A stretch of 64,000 nucleotides of DNA from Sphingopyxis sp. 113P3 (GTDB taxonomy: Bacteria > Pseudomonadota > Alphaproteobacteria > Sphingomonadales > Sphingomonadaceae), in assembly GCF_001278035.1 (NCBI RefSeq), contig NZ_CP009452.1:3691501-3755500 (forward strand), given 5' to 3'. This document shows positions 1 to 9,345 of this stretch, piece after piece. The translations under genes were made by a program, and so were the position numbers. The stretch's first letter is position 1; each line of letters starts with the position of its first letter. The notes beneath the pieces were generated by a model. That model worked only from the letters and a program-made list of their open reading frames with translations. It ran no database searches and was not told where the DNA came from.

Positions 1-728
1 AGCGCCGCGCCGAAAGCGACGCCCAGCGCGATGGCGAGGACCGCGAGCCGAAAGAGTTCGCGCGACCCGCTATGCGCAACCCAATGCAGCACCGCGGGCA
101 GGATCCGCCGCGCGACAATCAGCATGAAGGCAACAAAACCGATTACCTTGAGCGCGACGATTCCCGCCGACTGGAGGAGTCCTGCTCCATTCGCTTCATC
201 GCCGCGCCCGCCGAACATCGCTGGCAGGAGGACGAGCGCGAGCACCATCGCCAGATCTTCGACGATCAGCCAGCCGACAGCGATGCGCCCCTTTTCCGTT
301 TCCACCATGTCGCGCGCCTGCAGCGCCCGCAGCAGTACCACCGTGCTCGCGACCGATAGCGCAAGGCCGAATATGGCACTCCCCGCCAAGGACCAGCCGA
401 GCGACAGGCCGAGCGCGATGCCGAGCCCGCTCGCCACCGCGATCTGTGCGATCGCGCCCGGCACCGCAATATTCCGCACCGCGAGCAGGTCCTTGAGCGA
501 GAAATGCAGCCCCACCCCGAACATCAGCAAGATCACGCCAATCTCGGCGAGCTGGAGCGCGAGCCCGGTGTCGGCGACGATCCCCGGCGTGAAGGGTCCC
601 ACGAGAACACCGGCCAGCAGATAGCCCGCAATGGGCGAAATCTTCAGCCGGTGCGCAAGCGCACCCATCAGAAAGGCTACGCCGAGCCCGGCGACCACGG
701 TTCCGATCAGGCTGGTGTCATGCGGCAT
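1..728 (-). CDS. ybaL: YbaL-type monovalent cation:proton antiporter (CPA2), 3' end cut by window edge
   Basis: The minus strand reads from ATG at 728 through 242 codons and runs off the left edge without a stop. The start reads MPHDTSLIGTVVAGL, and further on come the stretches IAGYLLAGVLVGPFTPG and IGVILLMFGVGLHF, which are hallmarks of KefB/YbaL-type CPA2 exchangers of the inner membrane. Several hydrophobic segments alternate with short polar loops. The regulatory C-terminal part (the TrkA-N/NAD-binding domain in YbaL) would lie outside the window, so it cannot be checked. The strong match to the E. coli YbaL N-terminus rather than KefB/KefC is from memory of the family. Ion specificity is unknown. 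Confidence 0.85.
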   Translation of the reverse strand, partial: MPHDTSLIGTVVAGLGVAFLMGALAHRLKISPIAGYLLAGVLVGPFTPGIVADTGLALQLAEIGVILLMFGVGLHFSLKDLLAVRNIAVPGAIAQIAVASGLGIALGLSLGWSLAGSAIFGLALSVASTVVLLRALQARDMVETEKGRIAVGWLIVEDLAMVLALVLLPAMFGGRGDEANGAGLLQSAGIVALKVIGFVAFMLIVARRILPAVLHWVAHSGSRELFRLAVLAIALGVAFGAA

Positions 729-850
729 AAGCCTGCGTAAAAGGCAGGGGCGCGCATGGTCAAGTAACTCAATTGTTTTTGTTGCGATTACCGGGTCAGG
801 AACCGGTCGGGGCAGCGCTCGTTATCCTTCCAAGATCGGAAGGTCGCCCC

Positions 851-1891
851 ATGCCCTACCCCTCGCTTCTCGCTGCACTGCTGATCGTCGCCGAGCCGCT
901 GCCGCTTCCCGAAATTCCGGCGCGCATCGAAACTGCGCCTGCGACGACGAGTGGGGACGACCGCGCCGACGACCCGGCGATCTGGCGCAACCCTGAAGAC
1001 CCGGCGAGAAGCCTGATTCTTTCGACGGACAAGAAGGCAGGGATCGCGATCCATGACCTTGCCGGACGCCTGTTGAGCTTTCAGCCGCTCGGCGATCTCA
1101 ACAATGTCGACCTGCGCCCCGACGTGACGATCGCCGGTCAAAGAGCGACGCTCGTCGCCGCGTCGGACCGCAGCGACCGGGATCGTCCACGCCTCCGCCT
1201 CTTCCGCCTGGACCCGAATGCCCCGCGCCTCATCGAAATCGGCAGCATCGATCCGCCCGAGGGAGAGGCCTACGGTCTCTGTCTCCACCGCCGCGCTGGC
1301 GGCATTGATGCCTTCATGGTCTATGAAGAGGGAGTCGTCGAGCAGATTGCGCTCGACCTCTCGGGCCCCGCACCAGCGGGCCGCATCCTGCGCCAACACG
1401 ACCTCGGCAGCCGCGCCGAAGGGTGCGCTGCCGATGATCGCACTGGCAAGCTCTATGTCGCCGAGGACAAGGTGGCGATCTGGCGTATCGACACCGATCC
1501 CGCGCACGCGATGGCACCGCAACGTTTTGCCGCTGTCGACGGGGTCAAACTTCACGACGATGTCGAGGGCCTCGCGGTCCTGCCGCGCGGCAAGGAGGGC
1601 GGCCTCCTTTTCGCCGCAAGCCAGGACGACGACAGTTTTGCCGTCTTCCGACTGCCGGATGGTGCCTATGCGGGCGGTTTCCGTATTCGGGGCGGCACAA
1701 TCGACGGGACCGAGGACACCGACGGCATCGCGCTTGACCCGGGCAATTTCGGCTCGGACTGGCCCGGCGGCATATTCGCCGCACAGGACGGAAAGAACCG
1801 CGACGCAGCGGGCGAGCGCGCGCCCCAGAATTTCAAGCTGGTGCCGCTCGGCGACATATTGCGCGCGCTTGGCGAGGATTTGAGCCGGTGA
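851..1891 (+). CDS. Beta-propeller phytase (3-phytase family), exported
   Basis: The 346-residue product starts at ATG 851 with a short hydrophobic signal-like segment (YPSLLAALLIVAEPL). The open frame extends upstream to 773, but that extension is not signal-like, so 851 is preferred. Phytase motifs are clear: DDPAIWRNPEDP near residue 45, then STDKKAGIAIHDL, and near the C-terminus DGIALDPGNFG and GGIFAAQDGKN followed by NFKLVPL. These belong to the calcium-dependent beta-propeller phytases, which release phosphate from phytate in the periplasm or outside the cell. It stands alone, 15 bases from the convergent dps. No Pho box was identified. Confidence 0.88.
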   Translation: MPYPSLLAALLIVAEPLPLPEIPARIETAPATTSGDDRADDPAIWRNPEDPARSLILSTDKKAGIAIHDLAGRLLSFQPLGDLNNVDLRPDVTIAGQRATLVAASDRSDRDRPRLRLFRLDPNAPRLIEIGSIDPPEGEAYGLCLHRRAGGIDAFMVYEEGVVEQIALDLSGPAPAGRILRQHDLGSRAEGCAADDRTGKLYVAEDKVAIWRIDTDPAHAMAPQRFAAVDGVKLHDDVEGLAVLPRGKEGGLLFAASQDDDSFAVFRLPDGAYAGGFRIRGGTIDGTEDTDGIALDPGNFGSDWPGGIFAAQDGKNRDAAGERAPQNFKLVPLGDILRALGEDLSR

Positions 1892-1906
1892 GCCCGGCCG
1901 CCCGGC

Positions 1907-2365
1907 CTAGCCACCGAGCGTCGCCTTCAGGAACCAGATCCGCTGCTGCGTCTCGTCGGCCCAAGTGTCGACGAGGCCGCTCGTTGCGATATCGCCTTCG
2001 GCTTCGGCCGCAGCCTTGGTTTCCTTGATCTGCGCAAGAAGGGCTTCGTTGTCCGCGGCGAGCTGCGCGATCATCGCGTCAGCATCGACCTTGGCCTTGT
2101 CATCGTCCTTGATCGACTGGCGGCGGCCAATCTCGCCGATCGAGCGCAGGGTTGCCGCGCCATTCTTGCGTACACGCTCGGCAATGAGGTCCGTGGTCGC
2201 CAGAATCTGCGCCGCCTGCTCATCGAACAAGAGGTGGAGCTCGCGAAAACGTGGCCCCTCGACGTGCCAATGATAATTCTTGGTCTTGAGGTAAAGCGCG
2301 AAGCTGTCGGCGAGGAGCGCATTGAGCGCATCGGCGACCGCGGGCTGATTTTTCTTATCCGGCAT
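1907..2365 (-). CDS. dps: Dps family DNA-protection/ferritin-like protein
   Basis: This 152-residue protein has the length and layout of Dps mini-ferritins. The ferroxidase region NYHWHVEGPRFRELHLLFDEQ lies at about residues 30-50, with the two His of HWH and the downstream Asp/Glu typical of the inter-subunit iron site. Dps dodecamers oxidise iron with hydrogen peroxide and shield DNA in stationary phase or oxidative stress. The N-terminus is short, with a few lysines and no long DNA-binding tail. A possible OxyR-like inverted site lies about 70 bases upstream of the start. It is transcribed alone and is convergent with the phytase gene. Confidence 0.93.
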   Translation of the reverse strand: MPDKKNQPAVADALNALLADSFALYLKTKNYHWHVEGPRFRELHLLFDEQAAQILATTDLIAERVRKNGAATLRSIGEIGRRQSIKDDDKAKVDADAMIAQLAADNEALLAQIKETKAAAEAEGDIATSGLVDTWADETQQRIWFLKATLGG

Positions 2366-2432
2366 GGGAAGCTCCTTTCGTTCGTTCGATATAGGCTTTC
2401 ACCTTGCCAAACGCCCATGATCAGTCTTGGTC

Positions 2433-2463
2433 GCCATGATTGAAAAAATCGATCAAACCATCG
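2433..2463. promoter_or_regulatory. Candidate OxyR-like site upstream of dps
   Basis: On the minus strand this AT-rich patch reads GATGGTTTGATCGAT followed by TTTTTCAATCAT. The first half resembles the GATAG-N-TT-N-ATC pattern of proteobacterial OxyR sites. It lies between the stop of the TMEM165-like gene and the dps start. dps is a classical OxyR target elsewhere, but the match here is partial and judged by eye. Confidence 0.3.
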
Positions 2464-2467
2464 CTTA

Positions 2468-3031
2468 TTATAGACCGAACGCATTCATTCCGGCGCGCAG
2501 CCCCCAGAGAATGAGCAGCGCGGCGCTTGCCCAGCGCACAATCTGCGCCGCTGGGCGCTCGGCAAGTGCCGGGCCGAAGGCGAGGAAGGGCACGGCTGCA
2601 AATATCCATCCGGCAAGGCCGCCCGCCGCCGCCCACAGCCCCGCCCCGCTGGTCGCGGCGAGCGCGCCGATGAGAAAATGGCTGCGGTCGCCGACCTGGA
2701 CGAGCAGCAATCGCACCGCAAGCAAGGGCGTGCGGGCCGCCATCACCTGCTCGTCAGCCAGGGCCAGCCGCCCGCGCCAGAGCAGCGCGCCCGCGGCGGT
2801 TAGAAGCGCGAATGCCACAAGCAACGCGATCACGCCCTGTCCGATCATCCGGTTGGCGAGCGATCCGGCGAGCGCTGCGACCAGCGCGTTGGCGACAAAA
2901 CTGCCGATTGCGATACCGATCACGGCGCGCCGGTCGCTGCGCGCGTCAAGCAGCCGCGCAAGAAAGCGGCCGCTGCGCCCGTCGGCGTTGGCGAGCAGCA
3001 CCGCCACCAGCGTCACCATGATCGCGTCCAT
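2468..3031 (-). CDS. TMEM165/GDT1 (UPF0016)-like membrane protein
   Basis: The 187-residue protein has about six hydrophobic segments arranged as two halves, as in the GDT1/TMEM165 family of divalent-cation (Ca/Mn) transporters. Family members carry two E-x-G-D-(K/R)-(S/T) motifs, one per half. Here the second reads QVGDRSHF with Gln for Glu, and the first is degraded to ANADGRSGR. The acidic ion-coordinating pattern is therefore only partly kept, so transport of the usual ions is uncertain. It lies 56 bases downstream of the diguanylate cyclase gene on the same strand and 100 bases before dps. Confidence 0.7.
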   Translation of the reverse strand: MDAIMVTLVAVLLANADGRSGRFLARLLDARSDRRAVIGIAIGSFVANALVAALAGSLANRMIGQGVIALLVAFALLTAAGALLWRGRLALADEQVMAARTPLLAVRLLLVQVGDRSHFLIGALAATSGAGLWAAAGGLAGWIFAAVPFLAFGPALAERPAAQIVRWASAALLILWGLRAGMNAFGL

Positions 3032-3087
3032 CTATTGCCTCCATCCCGCGTCCGGGTCGTGTCCGACCCGCGGGGGTGCGCCTGGAC

Positions 3088-3732
3088 CTAGCGATGCCCT
3101 GCGGGGCGCTCCTGCCCCAGTTTGCAAAGATACATGTCGCGGTCGGCGGCCGCGAGAATATCCGATTCGCTCATATTTGGCTGCAGCATTGCAACCCCGA
3201 AGCAGGCCGAGAGCGAAATCCCGCGTCCGTCGTAGATCGCCGGAGTAGCGCTCAGCAGGTGCGACAGCCGTTCTACTTGCGCCCGGGCGCCAGCCTCGCT
3301 CGACTGATCGAGAATCAGTCCGAATTCGTCGCCGCCAATGCGCGCCGCGACATCAACCGAACGAATCGCACCGAGAAGCCTGTTCGCAATTTCGAGCAGC
3401 GCGAAGTCGCCTGCGGCATGGCCAAAGCTGTCGTTGATGAATTTCAATTGATTGACGTCGGCGAAAACGATTGCCGCGGTCTCTGCACGGCGCTCGAAGC
3501 GGGCGATGCGCTGATGGATCGCGGTCAGAAAGTAGCGGCGGTTGAACAGCGGGGTCAGCGTGTCGCGTTCGGACACGCGTTCGAGCTCGGCGACAGCGAT
3601 TTTCAGGATACGGTTCTCGCGGCGAAGCGCATCACGTTCACGGCGCAGCTCGCGAAGCTGGTCCTCGACGGAGTCGACGGGTGCGAAGCCGATCTGGTCG
3701 ACCGCGATCCGCGCTCCCCCCATGCTGTCCAT
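3088..3732 (-). CDS. GGDEF diguanylate cyclase with coiled-coil N-terminus
   Basis: The 214-residue product has an N-terminal charged heptad-like helix (about residues 18-55, QLRELRRERDALRREN), followed by one GGDEF domain. The active motif GGDEF is at 133-137 and the substrate loop NDSFGHAAGD at about 100-109. An intact allosteric I-site RSVD (124-127) sits exactly five residues before GGDEF. It should make cyclic di-GMP from two GTP with product inhibition. No sensor or transmembrane domain is visible, so dimerisation through the coiled coil is the likely control. The frame is open back to 3981; ATG 3816 is an alternative start. The usual C-terminal motif is altered to YLCKLGQERP. It is divergent from purE. 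Confidence 0.85.
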   Translation of the reverse strand: MDSMGGARIAVDQIGFAPVDSVEDQLRELRRERDALRRENRILKIAVAELERVSERDTLTPLFNRRYFLTAIHQRIARFERRAETAAIVFADVNQLKFINDSFGHAAGDFALLEIANRLLGAIRSVDVAARIGGDEFGLILDQSSEAGARAQVERLSHLLSATPAIYDGRGISLSACFGVAMLQPNMSESDILAAADRDMYLCKLGQERPAGHR

Positions 3733-3919
3733 TCGACGCCCCCGATGCGTGCCCAAAGTGCCGCCGACCGGATGCCGACGATCTTGTGTAGCCCGCGACG
3801 ATAGCCGCGACTTCATACTAATCGGTAAACGCGGGAGGAATCGGATGGCGTTGCCCCGCCGTCCGCGACTCGCTAGGGGGTGGGGCGGCGACGGAATCGC
3901 CGGGGCAGGAGGGTTTTGA

Positions 3920-4417
<498 letters not shown>

Positions 4418-4423
4418 TCGCAG

Positions 4424-5506
4424 GTGCTGCCACCCGGTTCGACGATCGGCATCCTCGGCGGAGGCCAGCTCGGCCGCATGCTCGCACTTGCTGCGGCGCC
4501 GCTCGGCTACAAGACACATGTCTACGCTCCCGACCGGGAAAGCGTCGCGGCCGAGGTCGCAGCCCAGCACACCCAGGCGGCGTGGGACGATGAGCCGCGC
4601 CTCGCCGCCTTCGCGGCCGCTTGCGACGCGGTGACGATCGAGTTCGAGAATGTTCCCGTCGACACGGTACGCTTCCTTTCCGGCCATGTCGCAGTCCGTC
4701 CCGGCGCGGCCGCGCTAGAGATCGCGCAGGATCGGCTCGCCGAAAAGCGCTTCGTCGCAGGGCTTGGAGGCCGCACTGCGCCCTTCGCCGCGGTCCCCGA
4801 CCGCAGCGCGCTCGATGAAGCGCTGATTGAGATCGGCACTCCTGCAATCCTCAAGACCGTCCGCATGGGCTATGACGGCAAGGGCCAGGCGCGTATCGCC
4901 GCCCCCGCCGACGCCGATGCGGCGTGGGAAGCGATCGGCCGCCATCCCGCAATCCTCGAAGGCCTTGTCACTTTCGCGCACGAATTTTCAGTCCTTCTCG
5001 CGCGCGGAATCGACGGGGAAACGCGCTTCTGGGATTCGCCCGTCAACGTCCATGAAGGCGGCATCCTCGCCTCCTCGAGCCTGCCGCCTCCGCGCGCCGT
5101 TTTCGACCAGCAAGATGCCGCGCGCACCCTCATGACCCGTATCGCCGAAGCACTCGATTATGTGGGCGTCCTAACCGGCGAATTTTTCGCCACCGACGAG
5201 GGTCCCGTCTTCAACGAAATGGCGCCGCGCGTCCACAACAGCGGCCACTGGACGATCGAGGGCGCGGCCGCGAGCCAGTTTGCGAACCACATCCGCGCGG
5301 TCGCGGGCCTCCCGCTCGGCGATACCGCGACGCTTGCCCTCCCCGTCACGATGCGCAATCTGATCGGCCGCGCCATCGACGGCGTTCCCGCGCTGCTCGC
5401 TGACGGCGCCGCACGCGTTCATCACTATGGCAAGACCGAGGTTCGCGATGGCCGCAAGCTCGGCCACGTCACCTGGGTCGGAACCGCTCCCGAAGGGCCT
5501 TTATGA
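4424..5506 (+). CDS. purK: N5-carboxyaminoimidazole ribonucleotide synthase
   Basis: The 360-residue ATP-grasp enzyme starts at GTG 4424, six bases after purE. The N-terminus STIGILGGGQLGRMLA is the PurK preATP-grasp motif. The ATP-binding ILKTVRMGYDGKGQ and the catalytic FNEMAPRVHNSGHWT are both present. It uses ATP and bicarbonate to convert AIR to N5-CAIR, the substrate of the adjacent PurE. Its stop overlaps the folA start by four bases (ATGA), suggesting translational coupling. Confidence 0.96.
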   Translation: MLPPGSTIGILGGGQLGRMLALAAAPLGYKTHVYAPDRESVAAEVAAQHTQAAWDDEPRLAAFAAACDAVTIEFENVPVDTVRFLSGHVAVRPGAAALEIAQDRLAEKRFVAGLGGRTAPFAAVPDRSALDEALIEIGTPAILKTVRMGYDGKGQARIAAPADADAAWEAIGRHPAILEGLVTFAHEFSVLLARGIDGETRFWDSPVNVHEGGILASSSLPPPRAVFDQQDAARTLMTRIAEALDYVGVLTGEFFATDEGPVFNEMAPRVHNSGHWTIEGAAASQFANHIRAVAGLPLGDTATLALPVTMRNLIGRAIDGVPALLADGAARVHHYGKTEVRDGRKLGHVTWVGTAPEGPL

Positions 5507-6012
5507 ACCATCCCGAGATTACGCTGATCCTCGCCCGGGCCGCCAATGGCGTGATCGGCGCTGATGGCAAAATGCCCTGGCACCTCCCTGCCGACCTTCG
5601 CCGCTTCAAACAGCTCACCATGGGCCGCCCGATGATCATGGGGCGCAAGACGTTCGACAGCCTGCCTGCAGTGCTCGAGGGCCGCCGGCACATCGTTCTC
5701 ACCCGCGACCCCGAATGGCAGGATGACCATGCCGAGGTTGCCCATAGTGTCGAGGAGGCGCTCCGCCTCGCCAATGCGCCGCAAGTGATGGTGATTGGCG
5801 GCGCCGAAATCTACCGCCTCTTCCTGCCGCTAGCCGACCGCATCGAGCTCACAGAGGTTGCGCTCGAGCCCCGGGGCGACGCCGTTATCGACGTCCCTGA
5901 TCCGGCAGAATGGCGCGAGGTTTCGCGCGAGGAGCATCCTGCCGATGACGCCGGACGCCCCGCATATGCGTTCGTCACGCTGGCGCGCGCAAGCGGGGGA
6001 AGGCTCCGCTGA
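5503..6012 (+). CDS. folA: Dihydrofolate reductase
   Basis: The 169-residue protein has the DHFR pattern: ILARAANGVIGADGKMPWHLPADLRRFK (substrate loop with the catalytic acid in the LPADL stretch), MGRKTFDSLP for NADPH binding, and MVIGGAEIYRLFLPLADR. It reduces dihydrofolate to tetrahydrofolate with NADPH, the reduced folate used by purine synthesis and by thymidylate synthase. It overlaps purK at its start and the M19 dipeptidase gene at its stop (TGATG), placing it in the middle of the coupled operon. Length and motifs are normal for a chromosomal trimethoprim-sensitive type, although sensitivity cannot be read from the sequence. Confidence 0.95.
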   Translation: MNHPEITLILARAANGVIGADGKMPWHLPADLRRFKQLTMGRPMIMGRKTFDSLPAVLEGRRHIVLTRDPEWQDDHAEVAHSVEEALRLANAPQVMVIGGAEIYRLFLPLADRIELTEVALEPRGDAVIDVPDPAEWREVSREEHPADDAGRPAYAFVTLARASGGRLR

Positions 6013-7205
6013 TGCGCCGGTGGGTAATCGCCATCCTCGCGCTGCTCGCCATCGCGGCCGCCGCCTTCTTCCTCCTCGCTCCCGGCATGGTGGAGCGCAG
6101 CATGAACAAGGTGGAGGAAGGGTCGCTGCCGCAGATCAGCGATCGCGCGCTTGTGCTCCACCGCAGCTTGACGATTGTCGACCTGCACAGCGACACCTTG
6201 ATGTGGAAACGCGGCCTCCTGGCGCGCTCCGCCCGGGGCCATGTCGACCTTCCGCGGCTCGAGGATGGCCATGTTGCCCTCCAGATCTTCTCGAGCGTCA
6301 CCAAGACTCCGAAGAACCAGAATTACGACGCCAACAGCGCGGACGGGGACAATATCACCGGGCTCGTGATCGCCCAGCTGCAACCCCTGCGGACCTGGAA
6401 CTCGCTGCTCGAACGTTCGCTATGGCATGCCGAGAAGCTCGGCCGCGCCGCCGCAAAATCAGGCGGCCAGCTCCGCGTCGTCGCAAATCCCGTCGATTTG
6501 AGCGCGCTGCTCGCCGCGCGGCGAGGGGGAAGGGCAGCCCCGGTCGGCGCGTTGCTCAGCATCGAAGGGCTGCAGAATCTCGAGGGGGACATCGCCAATC
6601 TGGACAAGCTTTACGCTGCGGGTTTTCGAATGGCGGGGCTCACCCATTTTTTCGACAATGATCTCGCCGGCTCCATGCATGGGCTCCAGAAAGGCGGACT
6701 CACCCCGCTCGGCCGCCGCGTGATACGCGCGATGGAGGCAAAGGGGATGATCGTCGACCTTGCCCACCTCAGCCACGCGGGGGTCGCAGAGGTGCTGAAG
6801 ATGGCGCGCCGGCCCGTGGTCTCAAGCCATGGCGGCGTGCAGGCCACGTGCAACGTCAACCGCAACCTTACCGACGCCGAGATTCGGGGGGTCGCCGCGA
6901 CCGGCGGCCTCATCGGCATCGGCTATTGGGACGCCGCGGTGTGCGACACGTCGCCTGCCGGGATCGCAAAGGCGATGAAACATGTCCGCGATCTCGTCGG
7001 CATCGAGCATGTCGCGCTCGGCAGCGATTATGATGGCGCGACCACCGTCCGCTTCGACACGTCCAGGCTGGTGCAGGTGACGCAGGCGCTCATCGACGCG
7101 GGCTTTACCGACAATGAAATTCGCGCCGCAATGGGCGGCAACGCGATCCGCGTCCTGCAGGCAGGGATCGTGCCGATGGATAGCCGAGGCGCGGCGGCGC
7201 AATGA
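6012..7205 (+). CDS. Membrane dipeptidase (peptidase M19), N-terminally anchored
   Basis: The 397-residue protein begins with a transmembrane or uncleaved signal segment (WVIAILALLAIAAAAFFLLAPG) and continues as a TIM-barrel renal-dipeptidase homologue. Metal-site motifs are VDLHSDTLMW (HxD), LLSIEGLQNLEGD (bridging Glu), VDLAHLSHAG, VVSSHGGVQATCN and ALGSDYDG. Members are zinc dipeptidases, some acting on D-residues. The anchor implies a periplasmic face. It overlaps folA upstream and ribF downstream (ATGA), an arrangement that couples expression but does not point to a folate or flavin role. The substrate is unknown. Confidence 0.92.
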   Translation: MRRWVIAILALLAIAAAAFFLLAPGMVERSMNKVEEGSLPQISDRALVLHRSLTIVDLHSDTLMWKRGLLARSARGHVDLPRLEDGHVALQIFSSVTKTPKNQNYDANSADGDNITGLVIAQLQPLRTWNSLLERSLWHAEKLGRAAAKSGGQLRVVANPVDLSALLAARRGGRAAPVGALLSIEGLQNLEGDIANLDKLYAAGFRMAGLTHFFDNDLAGSMHGLQKGGLTPLGRRVIRAMEAKGMIVDLAHLSHAGVAEVLKMARRPVVSSHGGVQATCNVNRNLTDAEIRGVAATGGLIGIGYWDAAVCDTSPAGIAKAMKHVRDLVGIEHVALGSDYDGATTVRFDTSRLVQVTQALIDAGFTDNEIRAAMGGNAIRVLQAGIVPMDSRGAAAQ

Positions 7206-8137
7206 GCGCGACCCGTCTCGACGGCCATGACCGGATCGCCAGGCCCTTGCGCGGCGGCGTCATCGCGCTCGGTAATTTCGATGGCTTCCATGCCGGGCAT
7301 CAGGCGGTGGTCGGCCGCGCGGTCCATCACGCGCAGGATGACGGGCGCCCGTGCATTGTCGCGACCTTTGACCCGCATCCGGTACGCTTCTTCAAGCCCG
7401 GCGCTCCCCCATTCCGTCTGACGACGCTCGACCAGCGGCAGGAGCTCTTTGGCGCAGCCGGCGCCGATGCGATGCTGGTCCTGCCTTTCGACGCGGCGAT
7501 GGCAGGCACGACGGCCGAAGATTTCATCACCGAGATCCTCCTCGATCGCTACGGCGCCGCAGGGGTAGTCACCGGCGCCGATTTCGTCTTCGGCAAAGGG
7601 CGCGGCGGCGATGTCGTGACGCTGGCCGACCATGCCCGCCGCCTCGGCTTCTTCACCGAAATGGTAGCTCCAGTCGACGAGGGCGGGGAGACCATTTCGT
7701 CGAGCCGCATTCGCGAGGCGCTTAAGGCGGGCGACTGCGCCGCTGCACAGCGTCTCCTCACCCGCCCCTTCACCGTGCGGGGAATTGTCCAGCACGGCGA
7801 CAAGAACGGCCGCCTGCTCGGTTTTCCGACCGCGAACATCGACATGGGCAATTATCTTCGTCCTCGCTACGGCATCTATGCGGTCACCGGGCGCCTTCCC
7901 GACGGCCGCCTTCTCAAAGGCGCAGCGAACCTCGGCATCCGCCCGAGCTTCGATCCACCCAAGGAATTGCTCGAACCCCATTTTTTCGATTTTTCGGGCG
8001 ACCTTTACGGGCAGGCGGTCGACGTTGCTTTCCACGCTTTCATTCGCGGCGAGGAAAAATTCGACAATATGGACGCGCTCACCGCGCAGATCGCGGCCGA
8101 TTGCGATGCTGCACGGGCTTTGCTGGCGGAGATCTGA
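7202..8137 (+). CDS. ribF: Bifunctional riboflavin kinase/FAD synthetase
   Basis: The 311-residue protein has an N-terminal nucleotidyltransferase half (ALGNFDGFHAGHQAVV with the GxFDxxHxGH motif, about residues 20-35; later GADFVFGKGRGG and ISSSRIREAL) and a C-terminal flavokinase half (RPFTVRGIVQHGDKNGRLLGFPTANI). It converts riboflavin to FMN and then FAD in the cytoplasm. The start overlaps the M19 stop by four bases. It is the last of the tightly overlapped genes; the next gene begins 41 bases later. Confidence 0.96.
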   Translation: MSATRLDGHDRIARPLRGGVIALGNFDGFHAGHQAVVGRAVHHAQDDGRPCIVATFDPHPVRFFKPGAPPFRLTTLDQRQELFGAAGADAMLVLPFDAAMAGTTAEDFITEILLDRYGAAGVVTGADFVFGKGRGGDVVTLADHARRLGFFTEMVAPVDEGGETISSSRIREALKAGDCAAAQRLLTRPFTVRGIVQHGDKNGRLLGFPTANIDMGNYLRPRYGIYAVTGRLPDGRLLKGAANLGIRPSFDPPKELLEPHFFDFSGDLYGQAVDVAFHAFIRGEEKFDNMDALTAQIAADCDAARALLAEI

Positions 8138-8178
8138 CGCATCTCTTGGGCGAAGGGATGCAAACCGGGGGGGACGGC

Positions 8179-9225
8179 ATGAGCGAAACCACGAGCGACG
8201 ACTGGGCGGCCGGCCTTGAAGGCCCGACGAAAAAGCCTCTCACGCGCACCACCAAAATCCTGCTCTGGCTCTTCGGCCTCCTCGTCGCATGGCTCACGCT
8301 CTCGAACGCGAGCTGGCTCGCCCCCGATCCCGCCGGAAAGCGCACCCTCATTGCGCATCGCGGCGTGTCGCAGCTCTTCGATCATGCCGGCGTCACCGAC
8401 ACGACCTGTACTGCAGCGCGCATCCATCCGCCCGAGCATCCCTATATCGAAAACAGCCTGCGGTCGCTGCGCGCAGCGGTCGGCCGCGATGCGGGGATGA
8501 TCCAGTTCGACGTGGCCGCGACGAAGGATGGGCAGCTCGCCCTTTTTCACGACTGGACGCTCGATTGCCGCACCGATGGCAAGGGGCCGATTCGCGACCG
8601 GACAATGGCTGAACTCAAGACGCTCGACATCGGCTATGGCTACACCGCCGATGGCGGCAAGACCTTTCCGCTGCGCGGTACCGGTGTCGGCCTGATGCCG
8701 AGCCTCGACGAGGTCCTCGCCGACCTTGGCCACCTTCCCATGGTGATCAATTTCAAGTCACGCGATCCGAGGGAAGCCGAACTCGCGCTCGCCGCCTTCG
8801 CGCGTGCCGGCGTCGATGCGAACCAGCCGCGCTTCGCCTTCTTTGGCAACGCGCGCGTGCTCGGGCCGATCCGTGCAAAAGCCCCGAAGGCGTGGACAAT
8901 GGACCGGGCAGGCGCCGAGCGCTGCACCAGCGATTATATCAAGTTCGGCTGGTCGGGCTGGTTCCCGGTCAGCTGCGCGGGCGGCACCATCGTCGTGCCG
9001 CTCGACCGCCAATGGGCATTTTGGGGATGGCCTGACCGCCTGCAGGCGCGCGCCGCCGAACATGGCGCCCGTCTTCTCCTCGTCGGTCCCAGCGGCGACA
9101 ATCATTCGGGCGTGGGCCTGTCGCGGGTGGGGCAGCTCACCCGCATTCCAGCAAGCTTTACCGGTTATGTCTGGATCGACGACATCTACAACCTCGGCCC
9201 CGCCCTTCGCCCGCGACAGAAATAG
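8179..9225 (+). CDS. Glycerophosphodiester phosphodiesterase family protein, membrane anchored
   Basis: The 348-residue product starts at ATG 8179 behind a GGGGGGA ribosome-binding site; the frame is open to 8101. One transmembrane helix (about residues 27-45) precedes a GDPD domain. The catalytic pattern is LIAHRG (H60, R61), EN (91-92), QFDV (Q109, D111) and FHDW (H124). The usual ExD metal pair therefore reads QxD, a variant I recall in related proteins of this subfamily. An insertion with TDTTCTAARIHPPEHP lies between HRG and EN. It probably hydrolyses glycerophosphodiesters outside the inner membrane, but the Glu-to-Gln change makes the substrate and metal use uncertain. Confidence 0.85.
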   Translation: MSETTSDDWAAGLEGPTKKPLTRTTKILLWLFGLLVAWLTLSNASWLAPDPAGKRTLIAHRGVSQLFDHAGVTDTTCTAARIHPPEHPYIENSLRSLRAAVGRDAGMIQFDVAATKDGQLALFHDWTLDCRTDGKGPIRDRTMAELKTLDIGYGYTADGGKTFPLRGTGVGLMPSLDEVLADLGHLPMVINFKSRDPREAELALAAFARAGVDANQPRFAFFGNARVLGPIRAKAPKAWTMDRAGAERCTSDYIKFGWSGWFPVSCAGGTIVVPLDRQWAFWGWPDRLQARAAEHGARLLLVGPSGDNHSGVGLSRVGQLTRIPASFTGYVWIDDIYNLGPALRPRQK

Positions 9226-9345
9226 AGGTCGGCCCCGCGGGAGGCTCAACGTCGAACCGGATGGCTCGGGCAGGCGGCGAGGCCGCGATCACGCTGCTCC
9301 CAATTTCTTTGCTCGCACGCGAAACTGCGCTAAGCGCCGCGCACC

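Noticed and set aside
788..1555. 255-codon minus-strand frame opposite the phytase
   Set aside because: Phytase motifs on the plus strand are decisive; the antisense frame has no domain.
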